Shown: positions 1-5,406 of the stretch, piece by piece
Numbering within the stretch: position 1 is the stretch's first letter
Layout of the letters: every line of letters begins with the position of its first letter
NCBI GenBank assembly: GCA_035626995.1
Contig: DASPMP010000121.1
Coordinates: forward strand, 1 to 5,618
Reading direction: 5' to 3'
From: DASPMP01 sp035626995
GTDB taxonomy: Bacteria; Gemmatimonadota; Gemmatimonadetes; Gemmatimonadales; Gemmatimonadaceae
Length of the DNA stretch: 5,618 bases
Notes under the pieces: generated by a model
The model's input: the letters and a program-made list of their open reading frames with translations, nothing else
The model's database searches: none
What the model was told of the DNA's origin: nothing
Made by a program: the position numbers and the translations under genes

Positions 1-701
1 AGATAGAGTGGCATGTCCAGCGCGCGATGGTGCGTCACGAACGGCCGAGCGGTCGCTCCGCCGTAGACCGGCTGCAGGATCGGCGTTTCCACTTCGAGAA
101 AACCGGCCGCATCGAGCATCTGGCGCAGCGCGGAGATCATGCGCGACCGGCCGCGAAACAACGTTCGCACTTCGGAATGCACGGCGAGGTCGGCATACCG
201 CTGGCGATAGCGCTGCTCGGCGTCGGCAAACCCGGAATGCCGGACGATGGTACCGTCGACGACCTCTTCCTTCCCGAACGGGAGCGGCCGGAGCGATTTC
301 GCCAGGAGCTCGAATCGGTCGACACGAACGGTGACCTCGCCGGTCCGTGTACGGAACAGGGGCCCATGCACTCCGATGATGTCGCCAACATCGAGCAGCT
401 CGAGCATCGTGAACGCGTCGCCGAGCTGGTCCTTCCTGAAATACAGCTGGATGCGACCGCTGTCGTCCGCCAGGTGCGCGAACGCGGTCTTTCCATGTCC
501 ACGCCACGCCACGATGCGGCCGGCCACCTGCACCTCCGGTCCTTCCTCAACGCCATCCTGCAGCAGCGCGGCTGCCTGACCGGCCGCGTGCGATCGCTCG
601 AAGCGATAGCCGAACGGCGCAACGCCGCGCGCGATCAGCTGTTCCAGTTTTTCGCGTCGCGCCTTCTGGACGAAATTGAGTTCCTCGCGCTCGTCGCTCA
701 C
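1..701 (-). CDS. lysS: Lysyl-tRNA synthetase, class II (partial; N-terminal 233 residues)
   Basis: LysS charges tRNA-Lys with lysine in the cytoplasm. Translating the minus strand from the GTG at 701-699 gives an open frame that runs off the window edge after 233 codons, a little under half of the usual ~500 residues. Visible in order: an N-terminal helix (about 5-25), the OB-fold anticodon-binding domain (about 57-135, with VQVAGRIVAWRGHGK and HLADDSGRIQLYF), the conserved RYRQRYADL (164-172), and class II motif 1 with FLEVETPILQPVYGGATARP (201-220). The segment before RYRQRY (about 141-162) is roughly 11 residues longer than in E. coli LysS, from memory. The GTG overlaps the prfB stop as GTGA, and there is no good Shine-Dalgarno, so translational coupling to prfB is likely. 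The catalytic motifs 2 and 3 lie outside the window, so integrity cannot be judged. Confidence 0.96.
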   Translation of the reverse strand, partial: MSDEREELNFVQKARREKLEQLIARGVAPFGYRFERSHAAGQAAALLQDGVEEGPEVQVAGRIVAWRGHGKTAFAHLADDSGRIQLYFRKDQLGDAFTMLELLDVGDIIGVHGPLFRTRTGEVTVRVDRFELLAKSLRPLPFGKEEVVDGTIVRHSGFADAEQRYRQRYADLAVHSEVRTLFRGRSRMISALRQMLDAAGFLEVETPILQPVYGGATARPFVTHHRALDMPLY

Positions 702-1808
702 GCCACCGCCGCGGTCTGTTGCTTGAGAAATGCCTCGATGAAGGGATCGATGTCCCCGTCCATCACCCGCTGAACGTCCGGAATCTTCAGCTCGGTGCGA
801 TGGTCGTTGACCATCGTGTAGGGCTGAAACACGTAGCTGCGCGCCTGACTCCCGAAGCTGACATCCTGTTTGGCCGAATCCATCTCTGCCTTCTTCTTCG
901 CCTGCTTCTCTGCTTCGAGGTTGTACAGCTTGTTCTTCAGCATTTTCATCGCCGTCTGGATGTTCTTGTGCTGCGATCGTTCCTGCTGCGACGCAACGAC
1001 GAGACCCGATGGCAGGTGCGTCAATCGGACGGCAGAACTCGTCTTGTTCACATGCTGTCCGCCCGCGCCCGATGCGCGAAATACGTCCATCTTGATGTCT
1101 TCGTCGCGGATTTCGATGTTGATCTCCTGGTCCACGACGGGGTAGGCGAACACGGACGCGAAGCTGGTATGCCGGCGCGCCTGTGAGTCGAACGGAGAAA
1201 TGCGCACGAGTCGGTGCACCCCGGCCTCCGCCTTCAGGAATCCGTAGGCGTATTCGCCCTTGATCTCGATGACGGCGCCCTTGATCCCCGCTTCCTCGCC
1301 GTCGCTCATGTCGAGGATGTCCACCTTGAAGCCCTTCCGCTCCGCCCACCGCGTGTACATGCGCAGGAGCATCGCAGCCCAATCCTGCGCCTCGGTTCCG
1401 CCAGCGCCGGCGGCGATCTCGAGCTGAACGTCGCGCGCGTCGTCCGGGCCGCTCAGAAGTGACTTCAGGCGGAAGGACTCGAGGTCGACTGCGATGAACG
1501 CAACTTCGGCGTCGAGCTCCGCGGACATGCCGTCGTCGGGCTCCGCATCCAGCATCGCGGTGAGCTCGGCGCTGCTGCGAATGCGCTGATCCAACCGCGT
1601 GAACGATTCGACCCAGCCCTTCAGCAGCTTGACCTGCTGGACAACGGAGCGCGCCTGCTCCTGGTTATTCCAGAAGCCCGCGTCCGCCATCTGGTTCTCG
1701 AGCCGGGTCAGCGTTTCGCGCTTTGCGGGGATGTCAAAGGTACCTCCCCAGCCCCGCGAGCTGTTCTTCGTGTTGCCGCAGGGCTCGCGTGCGCTCGCTC
1801 TCCGCCAT
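698..1808 (-). CDS. prfB: Peptide chain release factor 2, with programmed +1 frameshift
   Basis: RF2 recognises UAA and UGA stop codons and triggers peptide release on the ribosome. The gene is in two frames. A 24-codon leader from ATG 1808-1806 ends in CTT followed by an in-frame TGA (1736-1734). A +1 slip continues as DIPAKRETLTRLENQ and then the main body, giving about 369 residues (E. coli RF2 has 365). The stop-codon-reading SPF tripeptide is at about 204-206 and the catalytic GGQ at about 249-251, matching E. coli spacing. The residue four before GGQ is Ala, as in most bacteria, not the Thr of E. coli K-12. ATG 1808 was chosen for the GGAG seven bases upstream and for the leader length. 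A caller that ignores frameshifting would start the gene falsely at 1690. The end overlaps lysS by GTGA, the order also seen in E. coli. Confidence 0.97.
1733..1749 (-). promoter_or_regulatory. RF2 programmed +1 frameshift site
   Basis: The minus strand reads GGGGAGG (1749-1743), TAC, CTT (1739-1737), TGA (1736-1734), C. This has all parts of the classic prfB site: an internal Shine-Dalgarno-like purine run, exactly three bases, the slippery CTT, and a poor-context UGA followed by C. Known mechanism: when RF2 is scarce the ribosome pauses at UGA and slips forward, making full-length RF2; when RF2 is abundant, translation ends after 24 codons. The gene is thus autoregulated. Confidence 0.95.
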
Positions 1809-1819
1809 CAGGTGACTCC
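1806..1819 (-). promoter_or_regulatory. prfB ribosome binding site and ATG
   Basis: GGAG at 1819-1816 stands seven bases before the ATG at 1808-1806. This decides the start of the short leader frame, which has no other ATG nearby. Confidence 0.7.
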
Positions 1820-1827
1820 GTATGAAA

Positions 1828-1855
1828 CGGGCCGTCGCAGGATCGCGGCGGCCCG
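1828..1855 (-). other. GC-rich hairpin in the prfB leader
   Basis: In the 79-base gap between the zinc-ribbon gene and prfB, the minus strand can pair CGGGCC (1855-1850) with GGCCCG (1833-1828), with an inner CGC/GCG pairing (1847-1845 with 1838-1836). Only three Ts follow, so it is a poor intrinsic terminator. It ends eight bases before the prfB Shine-Dalgarno. It may be a weak attenuator, an mRNA-stabilising stem, or chance in GC-rich DNA. Confidence 0.3.
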
Positions 1856-1887
1856 GGTGACTGACGAAAGATAGCACCGGCGAAGCG

Positions 1888-3060
1888 CTACTCTACCCCG
1901 CTCTTGTTCCCTTCGAACACCTGCTGTCCGTTCGCCAGAATGTCATTCAGGGCGTCGGTGAAGTGCGTCGTCGTTTCCGCGAATTCGCGCCCGATCTGGT
2001 CCACGAATTCCTGGTAACTCTTCTTGATTTCCTCACCGAACAGCTGCTTCAGCGTGCCATCGCGCAGCCCTTCCGCTTTCTTCTCGGGAAAATAGGAGAT
2101 CAAATCGGAAATCAACGCACGCGCGAGACGCCGTGCTTTCGCATTCGGGTCGTTGGCGAGGAACGGATTGATCGGCCGTGCGCCACTCGGTGCGCCGCCG
2201 ATGGCCGGCGCCGGTGTTGCGACCGGGGTCGCGGGACGCGGCGCCGGTGTCTGCGGAGCGACTGGCCGAGCAGCGGGAGGCGGCGCCGGAGGAGCTGGTG
2301 ATGCCGCGGTCACTGGCGGCGCAGGCCGCGGCGGCATTGCCCGTGGTGGACTCGAAGACGCTGCCGCTGCTGGCGGTGTCATTGGCGCAGGCCGCGGCGG
2401 CATCGCAGGCATCGGAGGCATTCCGGGAGGAGCCACACGCGGAGGTCCTGGCGGCATTCCCGGCGACGTTGCTCCGACAGGCGTACCGGGTGCGGCAGGA
2501 CGCGGGGGCATCATGGGCGGCATCGGGCTGCCCGGTCGCACCGGCTGACCGGCTCCCGGCGCGGGTGTCGGCGCCTTCGGCGGCATCGCGGATCCGAACG
2601 CGCCTGACGGGCGGCTGAAGGGCGGCGCCACTGGTGTCGGGGTCGGTATCCCTGCGGCCGAACCTGCCCCGGGCATCGAGCCCGAGGGGCGCGACCCCGG
2701 ATAGGACGCGCGCGGAGGTGTCGCTAGCGGCGGGGGAGTCATTGGTCGTGGCGGAGTACCCGCCTGACTAGCGGGCGGCGCCGCGGGTGTCGCACGCGTC
2801 ACTTGCTGCGCGATGGGCGGCGTCACTGCGGATCCGAAATGCATCGGCGACGCCGGCGCCGCCGGCGACGCGACGGGCGTCGGCATCCCTGGCGGTGCGA
2901 CGGGCGTTCCGCTCCGCATCCCCGCTTCTGTTCCCGTTGCGTCCTTCGCGATGGTGATCACACCACCACACACGGCGCAGCGTGCGCGGACAGATGGACC
3001 GATGATCTTCGAAGGATCGATGCGAAAAACCGATCGGCACTCAGGACAGGTCGCGTTCAC
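1888..3060 (-). CDS. Zinc-ribbon (MJ0042-type) protein with Pro/Ala-rich linker
   Basis: Function unknown; 390 residues in three parts. Residues 1-38 form a zinc ribbon of the MJ0042 type with CxxC pairs at C5/C8 and C28/C31, probably binding one zinc. Residues ~50-292 are a low-complexity Pro/Ala/Gly/Met linker with recurring MPPRPA-like units, probably disordered. Residues 293-390 form an Arg/Lys/Glu-rich, predicted helical domain starting near NPFLANDPNAKARRLARAL. No signal peptide or membrane segment is visible, so it is probably cytoplasmic. The start is GTG 3060-3058, with GGAGAAG ending four bases upstream. It overlaps the GGDEF stop as GTGA, so the two are very likely co-translated. 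Similar zinc-ribbon plus proline-linker layouts occur in myxobacterial motility and regulatory proteins, but that is analogy, not an assignment. Alternative role: a scaffold or adaptor. The gene is real on frame, RBS and domain grounds. Confidence 0.85.
   Translation of the reverse strand: MNATCPECRSVFRIDPSKIIGPSVRARCAVCGGVITIAKDATGTEAGMRSGTPVAPPGMPTPVASPAAPASPMHFGSAVTPPIAQQVTRATPAAPPASQAGTPPRPMTPPPLATPPRASYPGSRPSGSMPGAGSAAGIPTPTPVAPPFSRPSGAFGSAMPPKAPTPAPGAGQPVRPGSPMPPMMPPRPAAPGTPVGATSPGMPPGPPRVAPPGMPPMPAMPPRPAPMTPPAAAASSSPPRAMPPRPAPPVTAASPAPPAPPPAARPVAPQTPAPRPATPVATPAPAIGGAPSGARPINPFLANDPNAKARRLARALISDLISYFPEKKAEGLRDGTLKQLFGEEIKKSYQEFVDQIGREFAETTTHFTDALNDILANGQQVFEGNKSGVE
2185..2913 (-). repeat. 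Low-complexity Pro/Ala-coding tract
   Basis: About 730 bases inside the zinc-ribbon gene encode a degenerate proline-rich repeat (units such as MPPRPAP, TPPRAS, APPGMPP). On the plus strand it reads as GGCGG/GGCAT-type repeats, which create long spurious Gly/Ala-rich open frames. Such tracts often vary in length between strains through slippage or recombination. Confidence 0.75.
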
Positions 3061-4067
3061 GCGTCTTCTCCGTGGCGGGTGCCGGCCGCGCCGGCGCGGG
3101 CGGGAGGCTGCTCCGTCTCTCCCGGCTGGGCGTCGGTTCGGCGATCCACCGAATACACCGATCCGGGAAGTGTCTTCGCATAACTCTTCATTTCCGTGGC
3201 GAGCTCGCTGACCTGTGCGGCGTGAGTGAAATGCCGGCGTTCGTTGGTAACCACACCAATGGAGACCGTCATGAGAGGGACTCGATGCAGTTGCCCGCGT
3301 CGATCCTTCCCAAAAAAGTAACCGGCCCGCCTATCCTGCTCCGAGTACTGGAACGGGATCAACGTGTCGAAGATGGAGACGATCTCGGCGCAGATTTCGA
3401 CGACACCGGCAACGGGGATCACGTAGATGAAATCGTCGCCACCGATGTGGCCCACGAAACCGCGCTCACCTGCGATGCCCTTGACGACATCATGCAGGAT
3501 CTTCGCGAGGATGCGGATGACGCGATCGCCGTCGTAATACGAATATCGATCGTTGAATTCCTTGAAGTGATCGAGGTCCGCGTAACACATCGCAAACAAC
3601 TCGCCCGCCACGATGCGTCGCTGGACCTCCGCTTCAATCTCCACGGTTCCCGGCAGTCGCGTGGAGGGATGGACGGTGAGGTCGCGATCCGAGCGCCGCA
3701 GCATCGCATCCAGACGAGTCGCGACGCTCGTGCTGGCGTCCGCAGTGCCAATGACCTCATCAGCTCCCGCATCGAACGCGTCCTTGAAATCCGTTGGCGA
3801 TGGCCCGACGACAGCGGCGCATGGCACCACCCCGGTGTACGAATCCGCCTTCAACCGGTCGATGGCTGCCCAGGCTTCGCCGGGGAACTCGCGGGCGTCG
3901 AACACGACGACCCGCGGCCGTCCACGCAGCGCCAGCGACATGAGCGCGCTCGCATCCGTCACGCGTGCCATGGGCAGCTTGAGGTTCGCCACCCATCCCC
4001 CCACTGGATCCGGTAGTGGCTGGTTGCGCGGAGAGAAGACGACCGTGATCGATTTTGCCGCGCTCAC
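3057..4067 (-). CDS. Pseudo-receiver plus GGDEF-domain protein (putative diguanylate cyclase, GGDDF variant)
   Basis: Predicted to make, or possibly only sense, cyclic di-GMP from GTP; 336 residues, cytoplasmic. Residues ~5-125 resemble a response-regulator receiver: PRVVVFD places an Asp at 57, and FDAGADEVI (98-106) fits the end of the fold. The acidic pair after strand 1 and the conserved Lys of strand 5 are missing, so phosphorylation is doubtful. Residues ~135-308 are a GGDEF domain: RLPGTVEIEAE replaces the usual LTGLPNR-type segment, metal-site YADLDHFKEFND is at 162-173, GHIGGDDF at 206-213, and LMTVSIGV at 265-272. The fourth signature residue is Asp rather than Glu. No RxxD I-site stands where expected, so product inhibition there is unlikely. 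The GTG start (4067-4065) has a weak RBS but sits about 30 bases after a predicted start of transcription. The tail (~310-336) is Pro/Ala-rich. Co-translated with the zinc-ribbon gene. Confidence 0.9.
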   Translation of the reverse strand: MSAAKSITVVFSPRNQPLPDPVGGWVANLKLPMARVTDASALMSLALRGRPRVVVFDAREFPGEAWAAIDRLKADSYTGVVPCAAVVGPSPTDFKDAFDAGADEVIGTADASTSVATRLDAMLRRSDRDLTVHPSTRLPGTVEIEAEVQRRIVAGELFAMCYADLDHFKEFNDRYSYYDGDRVIRILAKILHDVVKGIAGERGFVGHIGGDDFIYVIPVAGVVEICAEIVSIFDTLIPFQYSEQDRRAGYFFGKDRRGQLHRVPLMTVSIGVVTNERRHFTHAAQVSELATEMKSYAKTLPGSVYSVDRRTDAQPGETEQPPARAGAAGTRHGEDA

Positions 4068-4103
4068 TGGCGCATACGGTCCGAGTGGGGCGAGTGAATC
4101 GGC

Positions 4104-4132
4104 AAGATACGACTGGAAGTGAGCGCCGTCAA
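4104..4132 (-). promoter_or_regulatory. Sigma70-type promoter for the GGDEF/zinc-ribbon unit
   Basis: On the minus strand TTGACG (4132-4127) is followed after exactly 17 bases by TATCTT (4109-4104). Both hexamers are close to consensus (TTGACA, TATAAT). Transcription would start near 4097, about 30 bases before the GTG at 4067. It lies in the 92-base gap after era and is the best promoter match I found in the window. Confidence 0.7.
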
Positions 4133-4167
4133 ACCACAGTCACTTCATCACTTGCGTGGTCACTTCC
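4115..4167. repeat. Four TCACTT motifs around the promoter (candidate operator)
   Basis: On the plus strand TCACTT occurs at 4140-4145, 4148-4153 and 4160-4165, with an inverted copy AAGTGA at 4117-4122. The outer two extend to a perfect 8-base inverted repeat, TCACTTCC (4160-4167) with GGAAGTGA (4115-4122). Three copies sit just upstream of the -35 box, and the fourth lies in the spacer between -35 and -10. This placement suits a regulator binding site, but no regulator is identified. The first copy overlaps the era stop. Confidence 0.4.
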
Positions 4168-5038
4168 GGTCCCCCTGGGCGCGATAGCCAAAACGCGCCA
4201 TGGCGGTGGCGTTCTTTCGCCAGTTCGGGAGCACCTTGACCCACAAGTCCAGGAAGACCTTCTGCTCGAGGAGCGCTTCCACCTTGCCGCGCGCGGTCTG
4301 CCCGATGCTGCGGATGCGCTGCCCTTTTGCGCCGATGAGAATCCGTTTCTGACTGTCCCGCTCGACGTGCAGCACCGCGCGAATGTAGACCGGCGACTTC
4401 TCCTCACGAAACTCCTCGATTTCGCATGCGATGCTGTACGGCACCTCGTCACTCAGTTGCTCGAGCGCGGTTTCCCGGACGAGCTCCGCGACGAAGAAGC
4501 GGAGGTGCTGGGTGCTGATTTCGTCCTCCGGGTAGAGGAAGGGGCTCTCCGGCAACCGCGCGCCGGCGAGCTCGATCAACTCAGGGACGCCATCACCGTT
4601 GGCGGCGGAGATGAAGCGTCCGTCCGGCACCGCCTCGAGCAGGCGCGCTCGCTCCAAGTCCCTGACCTTGTCGGCCTTGTTGAGCGCCGTGATGATCGTG
4701 GCGGTTGGGGGTGCCGGGAGTCCAGCTGCGACATGGAGCGGCTCGGGAATCCCGTCGGTGCTGTCGACGACGTAGATGACGACGTCGGCGTCGCGGAGGG
4801 CTTCCAGCGCTGCGTGGCGCATCGCTTCCTGGAGCGCGTACTTCGGGTGGAGCAGCCCTGGCGTGTCGTGGATGATCATCTGCACCTCACCACGCGTGTG
4901 AATGCCAACGACGCGATCGCGGGTCGACTGCGGCTTTGGGCTGACGATGGACAGTTTCTGTCCGACGATGCGGTTGAGCAGCGTGGACTTGCCGGCGTTC
5001 GGCTTTCCGACGACGGTAACGATTCCGGCGCGAGGCAT
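4160..5038 (-). CDS. era: GTPase Era
   Basis: Era is an essential-type GTPase that binds the 3' end of 16S rRNA during 30S subunit assembly. The protein has 292 residues, normal for the family (about 300). The G domain shows G1 GKPNAGKST (11-19), G2 Thr in QSTRD (37-41), G3 DTPG (58-61), G4 NKAD (120-123) and G5 SAA (144-146). The C-terminal KH domain has IGAKGQRIRSIG (235-246) and ends in the typical VKVLPNWRKN (268-277). The start is ATG 5038-5036, because the GTPase fold begins at once. A longer frame up to TTG 5173 would run through the rRNA terminator and can be dismissed. There is no Shine-Dalgarno before the ATG. It lies just downstream of the rRNA operon, on the same strand. No terminator is seen between it and the next gene. 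Confidence 0.96.
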   Translation of the reverse strand: MPRAGIVTVVGKPNAGKSTLLNRIVGQKLSIVSPKPQSTRDRVVGIHTRGEVQMIIHDTPGLLHPKYALQEAMRHAALEALRDADVVIYVVDSTDGIPEPLHVAAGLPAPPTATIITALNKADKVRDLERARLLEAVPDGRFISAANGDGVPELIELAGARLPESPFLYPEDEISTQHLRFFVAELVRETALEQLSDEVPYSIACEIEEFREEKSPVYIRAVLHVERDSQKRILIGAKGQRIRSIGQTARGKVEALLEQKVFLDLWVKVLPNWRKNATAMARFGYRAQGDRK

Positions 5039-5052
5039 GGCGAAGGATAGCC

Positions 5053-5130
5053 GGGACAAGGGACGAGGGACGAGCGAACTGCAACGGCGGGAATGGGGAA
5101 CGGGGTTCGCTCTTCCCTGTCCCTTGTCCC
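5053..5130. repeat. Near-perfect 26-bp inverted repeat with 25-base loop
   Basis: Arm 1 (5053-5079) starts GGGACAAGGGAC and ends GAGCGAAC. Arm 2 (5105-5130) starts GTTCGCTC and ends GTCCCTTGTCCC. They pair along their length except for one bulged base and one mismatch. Arm 1 contains a 7-base tandem repeat (GGGACAA, GGGACGA, GGGACGA). The plus strand has six runs of three or four Gs between 5053 and 5105. The element fills the gap between the rRNA terminator and era. It may be a dispersed repeat, an mRNA leader structure, or both. Confidence 0.85.
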
Positions 5131-5132
5131 TG

Positions 5133-5170
5133 AAAAAACGAAAGCCCCTGACCTTGCGATCAGAGGCTTT
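5133..5170 (-). terminator. Intrinsic terminator of the rRNA operon
   Basis: On the minus strand AAAGCCTCTGA (5170-5160) pairs with TCAGGGGCTTT (5151-5141), 11 pairs with one G-U, across an 8-base loop. CG and a run of six Ts (5138-5133) follow. It begins about ten bases after the 5S gene. Confidence 0.92.
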
Positions 5171-5179
5171 CAATGAAGT

Positions 5180-5295
5180 GCCGGCGACGGCCTACTCTCC
5201 CGCGCCCTCTCGGGCGGAGTACCATCGGCGCTGCAGGGCTTAACGGCCGTGTTCGGGATGGGAACGGGTGTGGCCCCTGCGCTCTAGTCACCAGC
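5180..5295 (-). rRNA. rrf: 5S ribosomal RNA
   Basis: The minus strand carries the conserved 5S core CACCCGTTCCCATCCCGAAC, then ACGGCCGTTAAGCCC, CGCCGATGGTACT and GGGAGAGTAGG. The ends are set by helix I: GCTGGTGAC (5295-5287) pairs with GTCGCCGGC (5188-5180), 9 pairs with two G-U. The length of about 116 bases is normal. Exact ends may be off by a few bases. Confidence 0.96.
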
Positions 5296-5375
5296 GATAT
5301 ATGCGACAAAAGAAGGGTGGTAGATCGTGTTCATTTCGAATCCAGTTCAATGCAATTGCGTGCTCTGCTCGGATT

Positions 5376-5406
5376 TACTCCACCCGTTTGCACGGGAAAG
5401 GGAGTA
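5376..5406 (-). other. Hairpin at the 23S 3' end/trailer
   Basis: On the minus strand TACTCC (5406-5401) pairs with GGAGTA (5381-5376). Inside it CCCGT pairs with ACGGG (5396-5392 with 5387-5383) around a GCAA tetraloop of the GNRA type. It sits at the 23S 3' boundary and may take part in processing. The rest of the 23S-5S spacer (5296-5375) holds no tRNA and nothing else I can name. Confidence 0.5.

Noticed and set aside
27..773. Plus-strand 248-residue open frame
   Set aside because: It is antisense to lysS and the prfB end; the minus-strand translation gives unmistakable LysS sequence.
1868..1873. TATCTT on the minus strand as a -10 box for prfB
   Set aside because: No acceptable -35 at 16-18 bases upstream (GTAGAG at 17), so support is too weak to list as a promoter.
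2153..2548. Plus-strand Gly/Ala-rich frame resembling a PE-PGRS-type protein
   Set aside because: Its composition is only the reverse complement of the Pro/Ala-coding repeat tract.
3072..4016. Plus-strand 314-residue open frame
   Set aside because: Antisense shadow of the GGDEF gene in GC-rich DNA, with no recognisable domain.
4055..5050. Plus-strand 331-residue open frame
   Set aside because: Antisense shadow of era; it spans the complete Era coding frame with all GTPase motifs on the other strand.
5053..5105. G-quadruplex on the plus strand
   Set aside because: Six G-runs are present, but they split into two groups of three with a 19-base gap, and the hairpin pairing is a stronger explanation; noted only within the hairpin entry.
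5039..5173. 45-residue N-terminal extension of Era from TTG 5173
   Set aside because: It would translate the rRNA terminator and the long inverted repeat; Era homologues begin just before the G1 motif.
5296..5375. Possible tRNA in the 23S-5S spacer (a GGATTCGAAA stretch resembling a T-arm)
   Set aside because: The bases flanking the TTCGAAA loop do not pair, and no acceptor or anticodon stem can be drawn.
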